A DNA stretch of 64,000 nucleotides. Source: JAYWDA01 sp043747555 (GTDB lineage: Bacteria > Bdellovibrionota > Bdellovibrionia > Bdellovibrionales > Bdellovibrionaceae). The stretch is from assembly GCA_043747555.1 (NCBI GenBank), contig JAYTOY010000020.1:124001-188000 (forward strand). Direction: 5' to 3'. The notes beneath the pieces were generated by a model. The model saw only the letters and a program-made list of their open reading frames with translations. It searched no databases and was not told where the DNA came from. The position numbers and the translations under genes were made by a program. This document shows positions 43,907 through 53,655 of this stretch, in pieces; within the stretch, counting starts at the first letter, position 1; each line of letters begins with the position of its first letter.

Positions 43907-45349
43907 TCACTGCATCCCTGTTAAACTTAAGCACGCTATAAGTTCGCGAAGCTCAATATTAATCCAGCCATATTCGCCCAAAAGAATTCGCAATTGAGCC
44001 AGCGTTACCCAGCGATGACGGTCGCTTTTCTTCAAATCAATTTCTGGATCCATCTCTACAATCATGAGGCGATTTTGTTCAAAATAAAATCGACCGCCTT
44101 CGGAAGACTGGATGGAATCATAACGGATCTGTGAAGGCTTTGCTTGATCAAAAATATCTTTAAACTCTATAGGATTATATTCATGGCAGCTGGCCTCTGG
44201 TTGCCGGTAAGATACCGTCGGTGCCAGTTCCGATTTATTAGGTAAGCCGGGTTCAAATAAATTTTGAATTAAGCAATGTAAAGCTCCATTACGAACTTGC
44301 GTAACTAGGCCACTAATCCATGGTGTTCGATCACACCAAATTAATGGCTGACTCCACTTAGCAACTTCACGAATTTTGGCTTCAACCGCAACAGCGCCGA
44401 TGGAAAAAGCTCTGGACTCAGAAGGTTTGCTGCCGGGTTTTGGCAAAATATGCGATTTTGAATTTATCCAAGTCTCAAGGCTATTTAAGCCAACAGTCTT
44501 GACGGTAACTTTAGCTTGGGCCCTTTGGCGTTTTACCCATTCGCGAACTTCGCTTAAAGGCATTTCAAAATTTGCGTCATCTAGATAAGATTGCAAAATC
44601 TTTTCTCCGTATTTAGATAATGAGCCCACTTTGAGCACGTTTTTTTCTTGTGCAATACTTTCTATAGAGTAATCGATAGCTGATAAAATTGAACGAGCCG
44701 GCATATTAAGAAGGTTGGGATATTGGGCAAGCTCTTGCAGTTCTCGTAAGGTCACCCAGCGAAATTCATCCTTTATTGCTACCGCATTCTTAACTTCAAT
44801 AATTATATTCCGGTTCTTCTTCCCTAAAAACCGGCAGCCATGCTCGGACTGTAAACAATCGTAAATAATATTTGTTTCAGACAAATCCATAAAATATTCT
44901 ACATAGGGCGGCTTTGCTCCTTGATGAACTTGTGTGTAGTTACTGTGGGTCGCTTGGACCGTGGGAGCTAGCTGCAGACCATTCATGCTCCCGGGCTCAA
45001 ATTTTGCTTGGACTAAAAAACGCAGAACTCCATTTTCAATTCGACAGATGAATCCTAAAATGCCGATTTCAGCCTGTTCGACAATGGGCTGTTCCCATAA
45101 TTTATCTGTATTTTCATTTTCAATACTTTGCACGAGGCCAAGCACGCGAAAAAATTTTCCAGATTGGTGAACCAGGTTTCCCGAAACTTCTTCGAAATGC
45201 CATTGCTCAAGTTGCGAAAATTCAATGGGCGTCACGGACAAAGTTTGCTTACTTTTGATCTCATTTAACCACTGAAGAATCAGGTTTGTCTGAGGGTGCG
45301 GATCAAGAGCTGATAGAAGACACGAGGTGGCAAAACTATTGGGTGGCAT
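43907..45349 (-). CDS. NDP-hexose 2,3-dehydratase
   Basis: 480 residues built from two homologous halves (each with a FRVLGL/ISGLV strand, a conserved LxFEPG..LAPTV segment and an RWVTL turn near its end). This duplicated architecture is that of EvaA/OleV/SpnO-type enzymes, which remove the C2 hydroxyl from dTDP-4-keto-6-deoxyglucose to give a 3,4-diketo-2,6-dideoxy sugar. The family is best known from antibiotic sugar pathways, so finding it in a surface-polysaccharide locus is notable. It overlaps rmlA by 14 bases. Confidence 0.88.
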   Translation of the reverse strand: MPPNSFATSCLLSALDPHPQTNLILQWLNEIKSKQTLSVTPIEFSQLEQWHFEEVSGNLVHQSGKFFRVLGLVQSIENENTDKLWEQPIVEQAEIGILGFICRIENGVLRFLVQAKFEPGSMNGLQLAPTVQATHSNYTQVHQGAKPPYVEYFMDLSETNIIYDCLQSEHGCRFLGKKNRNIIIEVKNAVAIKDEFRWVTLRELQELAQYPNLLNMPARSILSAIDYSIESIAQEKNVLKVGSLSKYGEKILQSYLDDANFEMPLSEVREWVKRQRAQAKVTVKTVGLNSLETWINSKSHILPKPGSKPSESRAFSIGAVAVEAKIREVAKWSQPLIWCDRTPWISGLVTQVRNGALHCLIQNLFEPGLPNKSELAPTVSYRQPEASCHEYNPIEFKDIFDQAKPSQIRYDSIQSSEGGRFYFEQNRLMIVEMDPEIDLKKSDRHRWVTLAQLRILLGEYGWINIELRELIACLSLTGMQ

Positions 45350-46226
45350 CTGACAAGATTCTTTCTAGATAGGTCCGATAAGAAGATTTCGGGAGTTTTT
45401 CTATACAGTTTTGAAATTGAGACTCACTGACGAAACCCATTCGGAAAGCGATTTCCTCTAAACAAGCAACTTTTAATCCTTGTCTTTCTTCAATGGCTCC
45501 AATGTACGAAGCGGCGTCCAACAATGACCGTGGAGTGCCAGTGTCAAGCCAAGCTATTCCACGTGGAATAATCTGAACTCCAAGTTTTTTATCTTCATGA
45601 TAATTTAAAATCAGATCAACTATTTCAGTCTCTCCACGAATTGAGGGTTTAATTTTTTTAGCCCTAGCGGAAACTGTTTTATCGAAAAGATAAAGGCCAG
45701 GAATGGCATAGGTCGACTTAGGATCCTTAGGTTTTTCAACAATGCTCTTCACAGTTTTTGTTTTTTTCTCAAATTCGACAACCCCATAGGCACTTGGGTC
45801 CGCTACGCTATAAGCAAATATCCGCCCAGTTAGGCCATCTTTTTTTTCAACCTGCTCTTTGATGGCCTCGCGGAAAAAATCTAAGTCTCCATAAAAAAGA
45901 TTATCACCTAGGATTAAACAACAGTCTTCGCCATTTATAAAATCTTCTCCCAGAATAAAAGCTTCAGGAAGTCCGTTGGGCGTCTGCTGAACTTTGTAAG
46001 TGATTTGAATGCCGATGTCTTTACCATCTCCCAGTAAACTTTGAAAAGCGTGAAGATCATGAGGAGTAGTAACAATTAAAATCTCTTTAATACCACCGAG
46101 CATAAGGAGGCTTAGTGGATAATAAATTAGGGGTTTGTCATAGACGGGTTGGAGCTGTTTGGTGATGACACGGGTCATGGGGTATAAGCGATTGCCCGCA
46201 CCACCTGCCAGAATAAGTCCCTTCAT
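45336..46226 (-). CDS. rmlA: Glucose-1-phosphate thymidylyltransferase (RmlA)
   Basis: 296 residues, the usual RmlA length. LILAGGAGNRLYPMTRVITKQL is the nucleotide-binding start, LLPVYDKP-like QPVYDKPLIYYPL and ILGDNLFYG complete the active site, and a helical C-terminal extension is normal for RmlA. It forms dTDP-glucose, the substrate of RmlB at 32460. First gene of the minus-strand deoxysugar operon. Confidence 0.92.
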   Translation of the reverse strand: MKGLILAGGAGNRLYPMTRVITKQLQPVYDKPLIYYPLSLLMLGGIKEILIVTTPHDLHAFQSLLGDGKDIGIQITYKVQQTPNGLPEAFILGEDFINGEDCCLILGDNLFYGDLDFFREAIKEQVEKKDGLTGRIFAYSVADPSAYGVVEFEKKTKTVKSIVEKPKDPKSTYAIPGLYLFDKTVSARAKKIKPSIRGETEIVDLILNYHEDKKLGVQIIPRGIAWLDTGTPRSLLDAASYIGAIEERQGLKVACLEEIAFRMGFVSESQFQNCIEKLPKSSYRTYLERILSDATQ

Positions 46227-46243
46227 TTAAAGATCCTCACAAG

Positions 46244-47227
46244 TCACTCGATAAGAGATTGAGTTGAATAAATATTATATACACCTTTTAAGCGCCGTTT
46301 CAATTTCCGAAGAGGAGCTCTCCAATCCCATTTTGGGGGAGGAAATTCTGAGGCATGATGAAATTCATGTGGCTGACCTTTCAAAAGGGCATCCCACCTA
46401 TGAAGCGCTTTAAGATACGGTTTATACAGGGCTTCAATTGTTGAACTTGAGAGTCTATAGGCCCCTAAGTCGGTCCTTCCATCGCGATATATTTTCAGCT
46501 GATGGAAATGATAAAAAACGGGTGGAAAAATTCGTTTTGTAGCTTTCTCTTCGAAGGCGAGGGGTTTTCGGCGCGTGACGACATACTGTTGAATATTCCA
46601 TGGCGCCATACCTCCGCCCAAATTTTTGAGAACATAGACGCCTTCAAAACGTGAGGTCCAATCATCAAGGTACTTTTGATCACCCATTTTGCCATTTTCA
46701 TGCCGGTCAAAGCACCACTCAAGGCAGCGCTCTCTCCACCACTGAAGGGCCTTTAGGGCCTCCTCATTGGCTTTAAAAGTCAGAAATTGTACACAAAAAT
46801 GTCCAGATAATTTTGTGCGGTCATATTCAGGAGTATAGCGGTGTTCGGTGAGCAGAATACTTTTATCGCCCATTTCCTCAACTAAAACTTTAGGGTCGCT
46901 AAAGAAATAAATATCTGCGTCGATATAGGTACAAGCATTAATTTTATAATGTTGAAGGCAATATAAAATAATCGACGACGAGCAGGTCCAACTATATTCA
47001 GCTCGGCTTCTGCTGGGTTTTACGACCAGTAAGTCTGCATCTTCAAATTCTTTCAAAGAAATAATCGTTGTCGATGGCAGTGAAATGGAATTCAAAATTT
47101 GAAGTGCTTTGTCATCAAACGCTAAAATATAAAGATGAAAATTACTGGAATGCTCGCGAAGGCTAGTGTACAGCGCAAGGCCTCGGGTAAGGTAATTCGA
47201 ATCAAATAGCGTGCAGAAATTTATCAT
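46244..47227 (-). CDS. GT-A glycosyltransferase, GT8-like
   Basis: 327 residues. NFCTLFDSNYLTRGLALYTSL opens like GT8-type transferases that list a sugar-acceptor loop; CTYIDADIYFFSDP holds the DAD metal motif, and GDQKYLDDW is another conserved acidic block. The C-terminal 40 residues are basic and may attach to the membrane. Seventeen bases upstream of rmlA, same operon. Confidence 0.75.
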   Translation of the reverse strand: MINFCTLFDSNYLTRGLALYTSLREHSSNFHLYILAFDDKALQILNSISLPSTTIISLKEFEDADLLVVKPSRSRAEYSWTCSSSIILYCLQHYKINACTYIDADIYFFSDPKVLVEEMGDKSILLTEHRYTPEYDRTKLSGHFCVQFLTFKANEEALKALQWWRERCLEWCFDRHENGKMGDQKYLDDWTSRFEGVYVLKNLGGGMAPWNIQQYVVTRRKPLAFEEKATKRIFPPVFYHFHQLKIYRDGRTDLGAYRLSSSTIEALYKPYLKALHRWDALLKGQPHEFHHASEFPPPKWDWRAPLRKLKRRLKGVYNIYSTQSLIE

Positions 47228-47993
47228 AGCGGCAGGTAGTCTATGAGAATTCCAGCAAGAGAGCCACGGGTCATATTATCGAGACACAATGCATTATTTT
47301 GAATTTATTTGATTTGTGCCTCGGCGCCAAAACAACAGGAAACCTTTAACCTCTGCCTTTAAATAAATGACTGCAAAAAAATTGGTTATAAAAATATTAA
47401 GCTGTGAGCAAAAAAAATGAATTGGTGCACTTGTGCAAGAGGTTCAAAGTCATCGGTGAAGGTGCTTTGTGAAAAGTTCAAAATCCGCCCAAGCTATCTT
47501 CTTAACCGAAAACCTGAAGTCGTATTTCAGAATACAATCTAAATTTTTCTCTGCTTTTTTGGTACCATTAATTAGCAGATCAACTTCTGTCAGCCTAAAA
47601 TAATCTGCATCAATCAAGCTCCCATTTCGTCCGACAATATCTTTAACCTCAAAACCCAAAATTTTCACAATTACACCAACGTCTGTTTCGTCACGTTCCG
47701 GATATTTGCACACTTAATTATAAGTAAGGATAGAGGCTCGCGAGAGTTTCAGAAAATACAGCACTTCACCTAATTCTTAGCTAGTAAGAGTCTAAAAGGT
47801 ATTGTTCGCGGGACAACGAAAAAGAAAGACGGTAATGCGCTGCCAGTAACGCGCGGTAGGTGACAGCGGATTGACAGTGTTGAAAAATAATTTTAGTGTT
47901 AGCAGTAGTTTTCTCGGATTTAATGGCTTTAATAGGGCTGCAAACTTGTCGATGGCAATGAAGAAAATTTAAGGGATTAAAAGGGGGCTTCTT
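47228..47993. other. Gene-poor interval around the gmd remnant
   Basis: 766 bases without an intact gene. It contains the decayed gmd fragment at 47450-47713. Both flanks (47228-47449 and 47714-47993) have no open frame with a ribosome site and no recognisable repeat. It separates the minus-strand deoxysugar operon from the plus-strand exporter and pse genes, and looks like the scar of a rearrangement. Confidence 0.6.
47450..47713 (-). pseudogene. Decayed 3' fragment of a second GDP-mannose 4,6-dehydratase gene
   Basis: The reading frame corresponds to the last 80 or so residues of Gmd. It matches the intact gene at 61035-62108 block by block: DVGVIVKI to EVGVIKKI, LIDADYFRLTEVDLLI to SIDADYFRPTEVDLLI, KKAEKNL to SKAKKNL, and LKYDF to PKYDF. 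By eye roughly half the residues agree. The frame is closed by a stop just before the first codon and the dehydratase core is absent, so it cannot be functional. Confidence 0.8.
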
Positions 47994-49712
47994 TTGCCAG
48001 CAAAAGTTAAGGAAATCTTTAGAAAATACCTCGAAAAAATTGAAAATATTTGGCATTTTCTAGGGCGCCAAGTTGTTTCTATGTATCTGATTTCGCTTTT
48101 AGTTGGGATTGGCTGGTTCGCAGTTGAATCAAGTTTTGTCTTTGTTCTGCAGGGTTTTTTGGTCTCCTTAAAATTGATGTCTACGCAGCAGACTTTTTTG
48201 CCCAGTTGGTATCCACAGAATGTTGCAAATTCGATCTTCCTGTTAATAGTATTTGGACTTTTGCGCGGTCTTTTATCCGCTTACAAGTTTTATCTCTCTG
48301 AAGTTACTAATCAGGCGTTTATTCGCCACCAGCGATCATTAATTTTAGAGTACTCACTTAACTTCGCCCATATCGAGCCAGCGCATCGAGTGACAACCTT
48401 GTTTAATGAGCGAATATCTCAAAGTGGATCTATATTGCAACAGGTGAGCCTAATGTTGAATACGGGTATCGCGTTCTTCCTATTCTTCATTCTAGGTTTA
48501 CGTTTGGCAGCTCCTGAGCTGATTTTAGGTTTGATGACATTGGCATTATTTATGTGGCCCTTCCGATTTTTTGAAGGAAAAATTAGGAAATTAGGAAAGG
48601 ACATGGTTGGGGATTGGGACAGGGTCATTGAAACGCTTTCAGTTGGGATGAAAAACCACTTTTACCTTAAGCTTTATTCTTTGGTGGGCGCTGAAGTTAA
48701 GAAGGGTATTGGCTACTTGACCTCAATGGAGAAAAAAAGTCGGAGCTACCTTTTCATGGCTGCGTTCAGATCCACTTATCCCCAGTTTATTGGAGTAGTA
48801 ACTATAGGTTTTTTAACTTGGGTGGGTCTCACATATTTTAAAACCTCCGGAATTGTTCTACTTTCACTTTTTTATGTCTTTTTGCGCCTGACTCAGAGTG
48901 CCAGTGAATTGAACACATACCTAGGTAGCATTAAGTATTCATTTGAAGGGTTTCGTGTTTTGTATCGTTGGTGTGCAAAAGCACGAAATCAGATTCAAAT
49001 TTTAAAAAATTCAGAAAGCCGCCCTGCTTTTGAATTAAATTGTGATCAAATCCATATTGAGGCAAGTAATATCACTTTTTCTTTTGATTCCGGAAAAACG
49101 ATTTTGCAAAATATCAGCTTTGAAGTTTCCGCATCAGAATTGTTGTTAATCCAGGGTCCTTCGGGATCTGGGAAGAGCACGTTAGTGGCTTTAATTTTGG
49201 GTTTGCTAACACCTGACAGTGGGAAAATTATGGTGAATGGTCAGGCGATTGCGGACGTTCGAAGGGCCTTACTCAAAAAGCTTGCTTATGTCGGACCTGA
49301 ACCGTATTTGATCGCTGGCACGGTGAGAGAAAATCTTCTTTATGGACATCCCAATCCAAGTTCGTTAATAGAAGAACAACTTTGGGATGTTCTGCGAAAG
49401 ACGGCCCTCGAAAAACTAGTTCATGGCTTCAGTAGCCAATTGAATGAAATTCTTTTAGAGACCGCCCAACTTTCAACTGGCCAAAAGCAAAGGTTAGCGG
49501 TGGCAAGGGCCCTTTTACGTAAGCCACAGCTTTTAATTTTAGACGAAGCTACAGCTAATTTGGACACTGAGACAGAATCCAAACTGTTACAAACCTTTCA
49601 GGCCATGGGCCCAGAAATTACAATGATCGTAATCAGCCACAGGCCAGCTTTTGATAAAATGGCGGATCGGCGGTTGCACTTAGGGGATGAAGGGACAATA
49701 GCGCATGCTTAA
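47994..49712 (+). CDS. ABC exporter, MsbA-like half-transporter
   Basis: 572 residues: about six hydrophobic helices (30-310), then an NBD with GPSGSGKST, signature LSTGQKQRLAVARAL and Walker B LLILDEATANLD. The Q-loop position reads GPEPYL, so Glu replaces the usual Gln. TTG start preceded by AGGGGG. Position ahead of the pse genes suggests it flips a lipid-linked glycan. It overlaps pseB by eight bases. Confidence 0.85.
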   Translation: MPAKVKEIFRKYLEKIENIWHFLGRQVVSMYLISLLVGIGWFAVESSFVFVLQGFLVSLKLMSTQQTFLPSWYPQNVANSIFLLIVFGLLRGLLSAYKFYLSEVTNQAFIRHQRSLILEYSLNFAHIEPAHRVTTLFNERISQSGSILQQVSLMLNTGIAFFLFFILGLRLAAPELILGLMTLALFMWPFRFFEGKIRKLGKDMVGDWDRVIETLSVGMKNHFYLKLYSLVGAEVKKGIGYLTSMEKKSRSYLFMAAFRSTYPQFIGVVTIGFLTWVGLTYFKTSGIVLLSLFYVFLRLTQSASELNTYLGSIKYSFEGFRVLYRWCAKARNQIQILKNSESRPAFELNCDQIHIEASNITFSFDSGKTILQNISFEVSASELLLIQGPSGSGKSTLVALILGLLTPDSGKIMVNGQAIADVRRALLKKLAYVGPEPYLIAGTVRENLLYGHPNPSSLIEEQLWDVLRKTALEKLVHGFSSQLNEILLETAQLSTGQKQRLAVARALLRKPQLLILDEATANLDTETESKLLQTFQAMGPEITMIVISHRPAFDKMADRRLHLGDEGTIAHA

Positions 49713-50718
49713 TGGCAAAAGAATTCTTGTCACAGGTGGAACAGGTTCATTCGGCAAAAAATTTGTTGAAACAGTGTTAGAAAAGTATCCTGGAGTGAAG
49801 CGGCTGGTTATTTTCTCTAGGGATGAATTAAAGCAATACGAAATGTCGCAGATTTTTCCGCCGCAAAAGAATGAGGCCCTACGATACTTTATAGGGGATG
49901 TTCGGGATCGAGATCGCCTTCGGCGAGCCTGCGAAAATATCGATATCATTATTCATGCAGCAGCTTTAAAGCATGTGCCTATTGCTGAATATAATCCCTT
50001 CGAGTGCATTCAAACTAATATCATGGGTGCAGAAAATGTGATTAGTGCTGCTCTAGACTGTGGAGTTAAAAAAGTGGTTGCTCTCTCAACAGATAAAGCT
50101 GCAGCGCCAATCAACCTATACGGTGCAACAAAACTTTGTTCTGACAAATTATTTATCGCCGCTAATAATATCAAAGGAAGCAGGGACCTTAGCTTTTCAG
50201 TTGTACGCTACGGAAATGTTTTGGGTTCTCGCGGATCCGTCGTTCCATTTTTCTTGAATGAGAGAAAAACCGGAATTTTGCCAATTACCCATCCAGGGAT
50301 GACACGATTTAATATTAGCCTCGAAGAGGGAGTTAATATGGTCTTACATGCCATTGAAAATGCGTGGGGGGGCGAACTTTTTGTCCCAAAAATTCCTTCT
50401 TATAAAATATTGGATGTGGCCGAGGCGGTAGGGCCCAATTGCCAACAAAAAGTGTTTGGAATTCGTCCCGGGGAAAAATTGCACGAAGAAATGATAACTG
50501 AAACCGATTCATTAAATACATACGACTGCGGAAAATATTATGTGATTGTCCCAATGATTCCAAATTGGAAACTTATGGACTGGGAAGCGAAATTTTTTGC
50601 CAAAAAAGTGGATGAGGGGTTCAAATATTCGTCGGGCTCAAATACAGAATGGCTGGAAGTAAATGAAATCCGCCAATTAATTAAGAAGCATGTCGACCCT
50701 AATTTTGAATTGTCATGA
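49705..50718 (+). CDS. pseB: PseB, UDP-GlcNAc 4,6-dehydratase/5-epimerase
   Basis: 337 residues. ILVTGGTGSFGKKFV is the NADP site; ALSTDKAAAPINLYGATKL contains the Tyr/Lys pair and the PseB/FlaA1-specific STDKAA sequence. First enzyme of pseudaminic acid synthesis, giving UDP-4-keto-6-deoxy-L-altro sugar. A CapD-like inverting dehydratase for other sugars is the only close alternative; the adjacent pseC makes PseB much more likely. Confidence 0.9.
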   Translation: MLNGKRILVTGGTGSFGKKFVETVLEKYPGVKRLVIFSRDELKQYEMSQIFPPQKNEALRYFIGDVRDRDRLRRACENIDIIIHAAALKHVPIAEYNPFECIQTNIMGAENVISAALDCGVKKVVALSTDKAAAPINLYGATKLCSDKLFIAANNIKGSRDLSFSVVRYGNVLGSRGSVVPFFLNERKTGILPITHPGMTRFNISLEEGVNMVLHAIENAWGGELFVPKIPSYKILDVAEAVGPNCQQKVFGIRPGEKLHEEMITETDSLNTYDCGKYYVIVPMIPNWKLMDWEAKFFAKKVDEGFKYSSGSNTEWLEVNEIRQLIKKHVDPNFELS

Positions 50719-50734
50719 TTCAAACAAGGATCCG

Positions 50735-52471
50735 ATGAGTTCAAAAAATTTACTTCTATTTTCACCATTTTCTGCAATTTGGGATCATGCATTAATTGAA
50801 TTGCAAATCGGCTTAGCTGCAGAAGTTGGTGGGTGGAATGTCCACGTCTTGCGTTGCAATGGGCTGATGGAAAACATGTGCGTTGCTATGAGTGCCCACC
50901 GACTCACTGATTCTGATTCAATAGAAAAAAAAAGAAAAGTGTGTGCCATTTGTCGTAGTCAGCGCGAACTTCTTGATCGAAAAGGCGGACATTCATCTCA
51001 CTTTATTGAAAGTCATTTGTCTGACCATGAAAGAAACGAAACTCGCGAATTTATAAAAACCCTGACTGCGGAAACTTTCATGAATATTGAAGTAAAGGGG
51101 ATTGCCGTTGGAAGGCTGTCGCTTTACGAATATCTCCTTAACCATAAGAAAAATAATTTAGTTTTTAACGAACACGAGTGGCAAGAGATACAAGTTCATT
51201 TAACAAATAGTTTGAATGTTTTAAAGGCATTAGAGGAATATTGGCAAGTAGCTCCATTTAACTGCGTAGTGATTTATAACTCGTTATATTCAGTGAATGC
51301 AGTTGTTGCGGAATTTGCTCGTCAAAAAAATGCATTGGTTTATTTTTTACATCATGGAATGAATTTGGCCCATCCGGAAACCCAAATCATGATAGGAAAA
51401 AATTCCACATTGCAGTTTTTTAAAAAGGTGGTTCGGCGTTGGCCAGATTACAAAAATGACCCTTTAAGCTCTCGGCAAGCTCGCACAATAACAGATCATT
51501 TGCTGGAAGTAATGAGTGGAAGGCGCGCATCAGCTTACTCTCCTGCTATCGGCAAAGGGTCAGACCTATTGCAAGCTCTGAAAATCCCATTAGACAAAAA
51601 AATAATTATTGTTGCTATGAGTAGTGGAGATGAAAGATTCGGAATTGAGGTTACGGGTTTTTCTCCTACATATATCTCACTTTTTCCTACTCAGGTTGCT
51701 TGGGCTCGATTTCTGGTGGACTGGGCGAAAACCCGAAATGACGTTTGCTTAGTTTTTAGAATTCATCCTCGTGAATTTCCCAACAAGCGGGACAGTTTAG
51801 TTTCTCTCCAAGCATTAGAGCTACAAGAATTATTCTTAGAACTCCCTGCCAATGTTATTGTGAACTGGCCTGAACAAAACATTTCACTTTATGATTTGGT
51901 TGAATATGCAGATATTTTTTTAAACGCTTGGTCCTCGGTTGGGAAAGAGATGGCGATGTTAGGTTTTCCGGTTGTGATCTATTCTAAAGATCTTTTGTGG
52001 TACCCGGCAGATATTAATTATCTCGGAGAAACAAAAGAGACTTATTTAAAAGCAATAGACGATGCTCTTTCAAAAGGATGGAGCATAGACCACGCAATCA
52101 AAGCCTACCGGTGGATGAATCTCGAAAAGTCGACTTCCCATTTGGCATTAGGTCGAAAATTTTCGAGATATCCGAATTTTGTAAAGTGGATGCATAGAAT
52201 TTTACGGAGGTTGAGTCGAAGTTGGAGTTTGAAGTTTGATATGTGGCGCCTTAGATTTCAAAGCGAATCTGAATTAGTCTCGGCAGTTCTTTCTGGAGCT
52301 GAAGGGCCATTAGATACCATTCCACCTGGAAGTTTAATTACGACCGAAAAAGAAAGAAAATATTTAAAACGAGAATACAGGCGACTCATTAAATTCATGT
52401 ACCCTGCCGGGCGGGGCCAAAAAATCGGCGGTTTGTATGATCGCATGCGAAAGTTCTTGTGTGATTCTTGA
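50735..52471 (+). CDS. Large GT-B-like surface-carbohydrate protein of unknown specificity
   Basis: 578 residues from the ATG at 50735 (AAGGA upstream); the frame is open from 50690 but overlaps pseB there. The N-terminal third contains a CAICR pair that could bind metal and a run of charged helices. The C-terminal half (VAMSSGDERFG, FRIHPREFP, NWPEQNISLYDLVEYAD, WSSVGKEMAMLGFPVV) looks like the donor half of capsule/CDP-glycerol-type transferases. Between pseB and pseC, so probably a nonulosonate-linked glycosyltransferase. Exact function unknown. Confidence 0.6.
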   Translation: MSSKNLLLFSPFSAIWDHALIELQIGLAAEVGGWNVHVLRCNGLMENMCVAMSAHRLTDSDSIEKKRKVCAICRSQRELLDRKGGHSSHFIESHLSDHERNETREFIKTLTAETFMNIEVKGIAVGRLSLYEYLLNHKKNNLVFNEHEWQEIQVHLTNSLNVLKALEEYWQVAPFNCVVIYNSLYSVNAVVAEFARQKNALVYFLHHGMNLAHPETQIMIGKNSTLQFFKKVVRRWPDYKNDPLSSRQARTITDHLLEVMSGRRASAYSPAIGKGSDLLQALKIPLDKKIIIVAMSSGDERFGIEVTGFSPTYISLFPTQVAWARFLVDWAKTRNDVCLVFRIHPREFPNKRDSLVSLQALELQELFLELPANVIVNWPEQNISLYDLVEYADIFLNAWSSVGKEMAMLGFPVVIYSKDLLWYPADINYLGETKETYLKAIDDALSKGWSIDHAIKAYRWMNLEKSTSHLALGRKFSRYPNFVKWMHRILRRLSRSWSLKFDMWRLRFQSESELVSAVLSGAEGPLDTIPPGSLITTEKERKYLKREYRRLIKFMYPAGRGQKIGGLYDRMRKFLCDS

Positions 52472-52509
52472 GATTGCCTTTCCAGCTGGAAAAGCGTAGC
52501 TTCAAAAAT

Positions 52510-53655
52510 ATGATACCGTATGGCCGTCAAGAGATTACAGAGGAAGACATAAAGGCCGTCGTAGATGTCCTAAGATCTGATTTCTTAACTCAGGGACCCC
52601 AAGTCGAAATTTTTGAAAATCTTTTTTCCAAAGCAGTTGACGCTCCTTTTGCAATCGCTGTTTCAAATGGTACTGCGGCTCTGCATTTAGCCGTATTAGC
52701 TTTGGATGTTCGGCCTGGAGATAAAGTTCTTTGCACCCCTAACACATTTGTTGCGTCCGCAAACTGTATTTTGTATGCGGGGGGCGACGTCGACTTTATT
52801 GATATTGATCCTGAGACATTTTGTATCGATATCAATTTCTTTGAGGAGCATTTAAAAAGGCATCCAAGAGGTACTTACAAAGGCGTTATTGGAGTTGATT
52901 TTGCCGGATTTCCGGCAATCAAAGAAAATTTTTATCAAATTGCTCGTGCCCATGGTCTATGGGTCATCGAAGACGCTTGTCATGCGATTGGAGGTCAATA
53001 TAAAGACTCTTCAAATCAATGGATAAAGGTGGGTTCGGCTCACCATGCTGATATCTGTGTATTTTCGTTTCATCCTGTTAAGCACGTGACAACGGGTGAA
53101 GGTGGTATGATTACGACTCGAAGTCCAGAGTTGGCAGAAAAGCTAAAAATTTCACGCACCCATGGAATTCTTCGTGACCCTGCAAAGATTAAAAAAGGGG
53201 GGGGCGCCTGGTACTACGAAATGCAGGAGTTAGGTTATAACTACAGGTTGCCTGATATCTTGTGTGCTCTTGGCAGTTCTCAAATAAAACGACTGCCAGA
53301 AAATATTAGACGTCGAAACGAAATTGCTGAAAAGTATGCCAGAGCATTCGAGGACCTGCCCTTTAGGTCGCCCAAGACTTTGAAGGATACTTTGCACGCG
53401 TTTCATCTATTTGTGATTCAGTCAGAAAAACGCGATCAGCTTTACGAATTTCTTAAGACAAAAAATATTTTTACGCAGGTTCATTATATTCCAGTCCCAA
53501 TGCATCCTTATTACATTAACAGATATGGAAGAAAAAATCTTCCTAATGTCGAGGCCTACTACCAAAAGGCATTGAGTCTTCCAATGTACCATGCGTTGAC
53601 TTCGGAAAATCAAGACAAGGTGATTGCGGCCGTTCGGCAGTTTTATGAAAGATAA
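52510..53655 (+). CDS. pseC: PseC, UDP-4-keto-6-deoxy-L-AltNAc aminotransferase
   Basis: 381-residue DegT-type PLP enzyme; second step of pseudaminic acid synthesis. MIPYGRQEI is a standard PseC N-terminus, VSNGTAALHLA binds PLP phosphate, VIEDACHAIGG follows, and K191 in FHPVKHVTTGEGGM is the Schiff-base lysine. The frame is open 42 bases further upstream but lacks family sequence there. The end overlaps the next gene by 11 bases. Confidence 0.92.
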   Translation: MIPYGRQEITEEDIKAVVDVLRSDFLTQGPQVEIFENLFSKAVDAPFAIAVSNGTAALHLAVLALDVRPGDKVLCTPNTFVASANCILYAGGDVDFIDIDPETFCIDINFFEEHLKRHPRGTYKGVIGVDFAGFPAIKENFYQIARAHGLWVIEDACHAIGGQYKDSSNQWIKVGSAHHADICVFSFHPVKHVTTGEGGMITTRSPELAEKLKISRTHGILRDPAKIKKGGGAWYYEMQELGYNYRLPDILCALGSSQIKRLPENIRRRNEIAEKYARAFEDLPFRSPKTLKDTLHAFHLFVIQSEKRDQLYEFLKTKNIFTQVHYIPVPMHPYYINRYGRKNLPNVEAYYQKALSLPMYHALTSENQDKVIAAVRQFYER

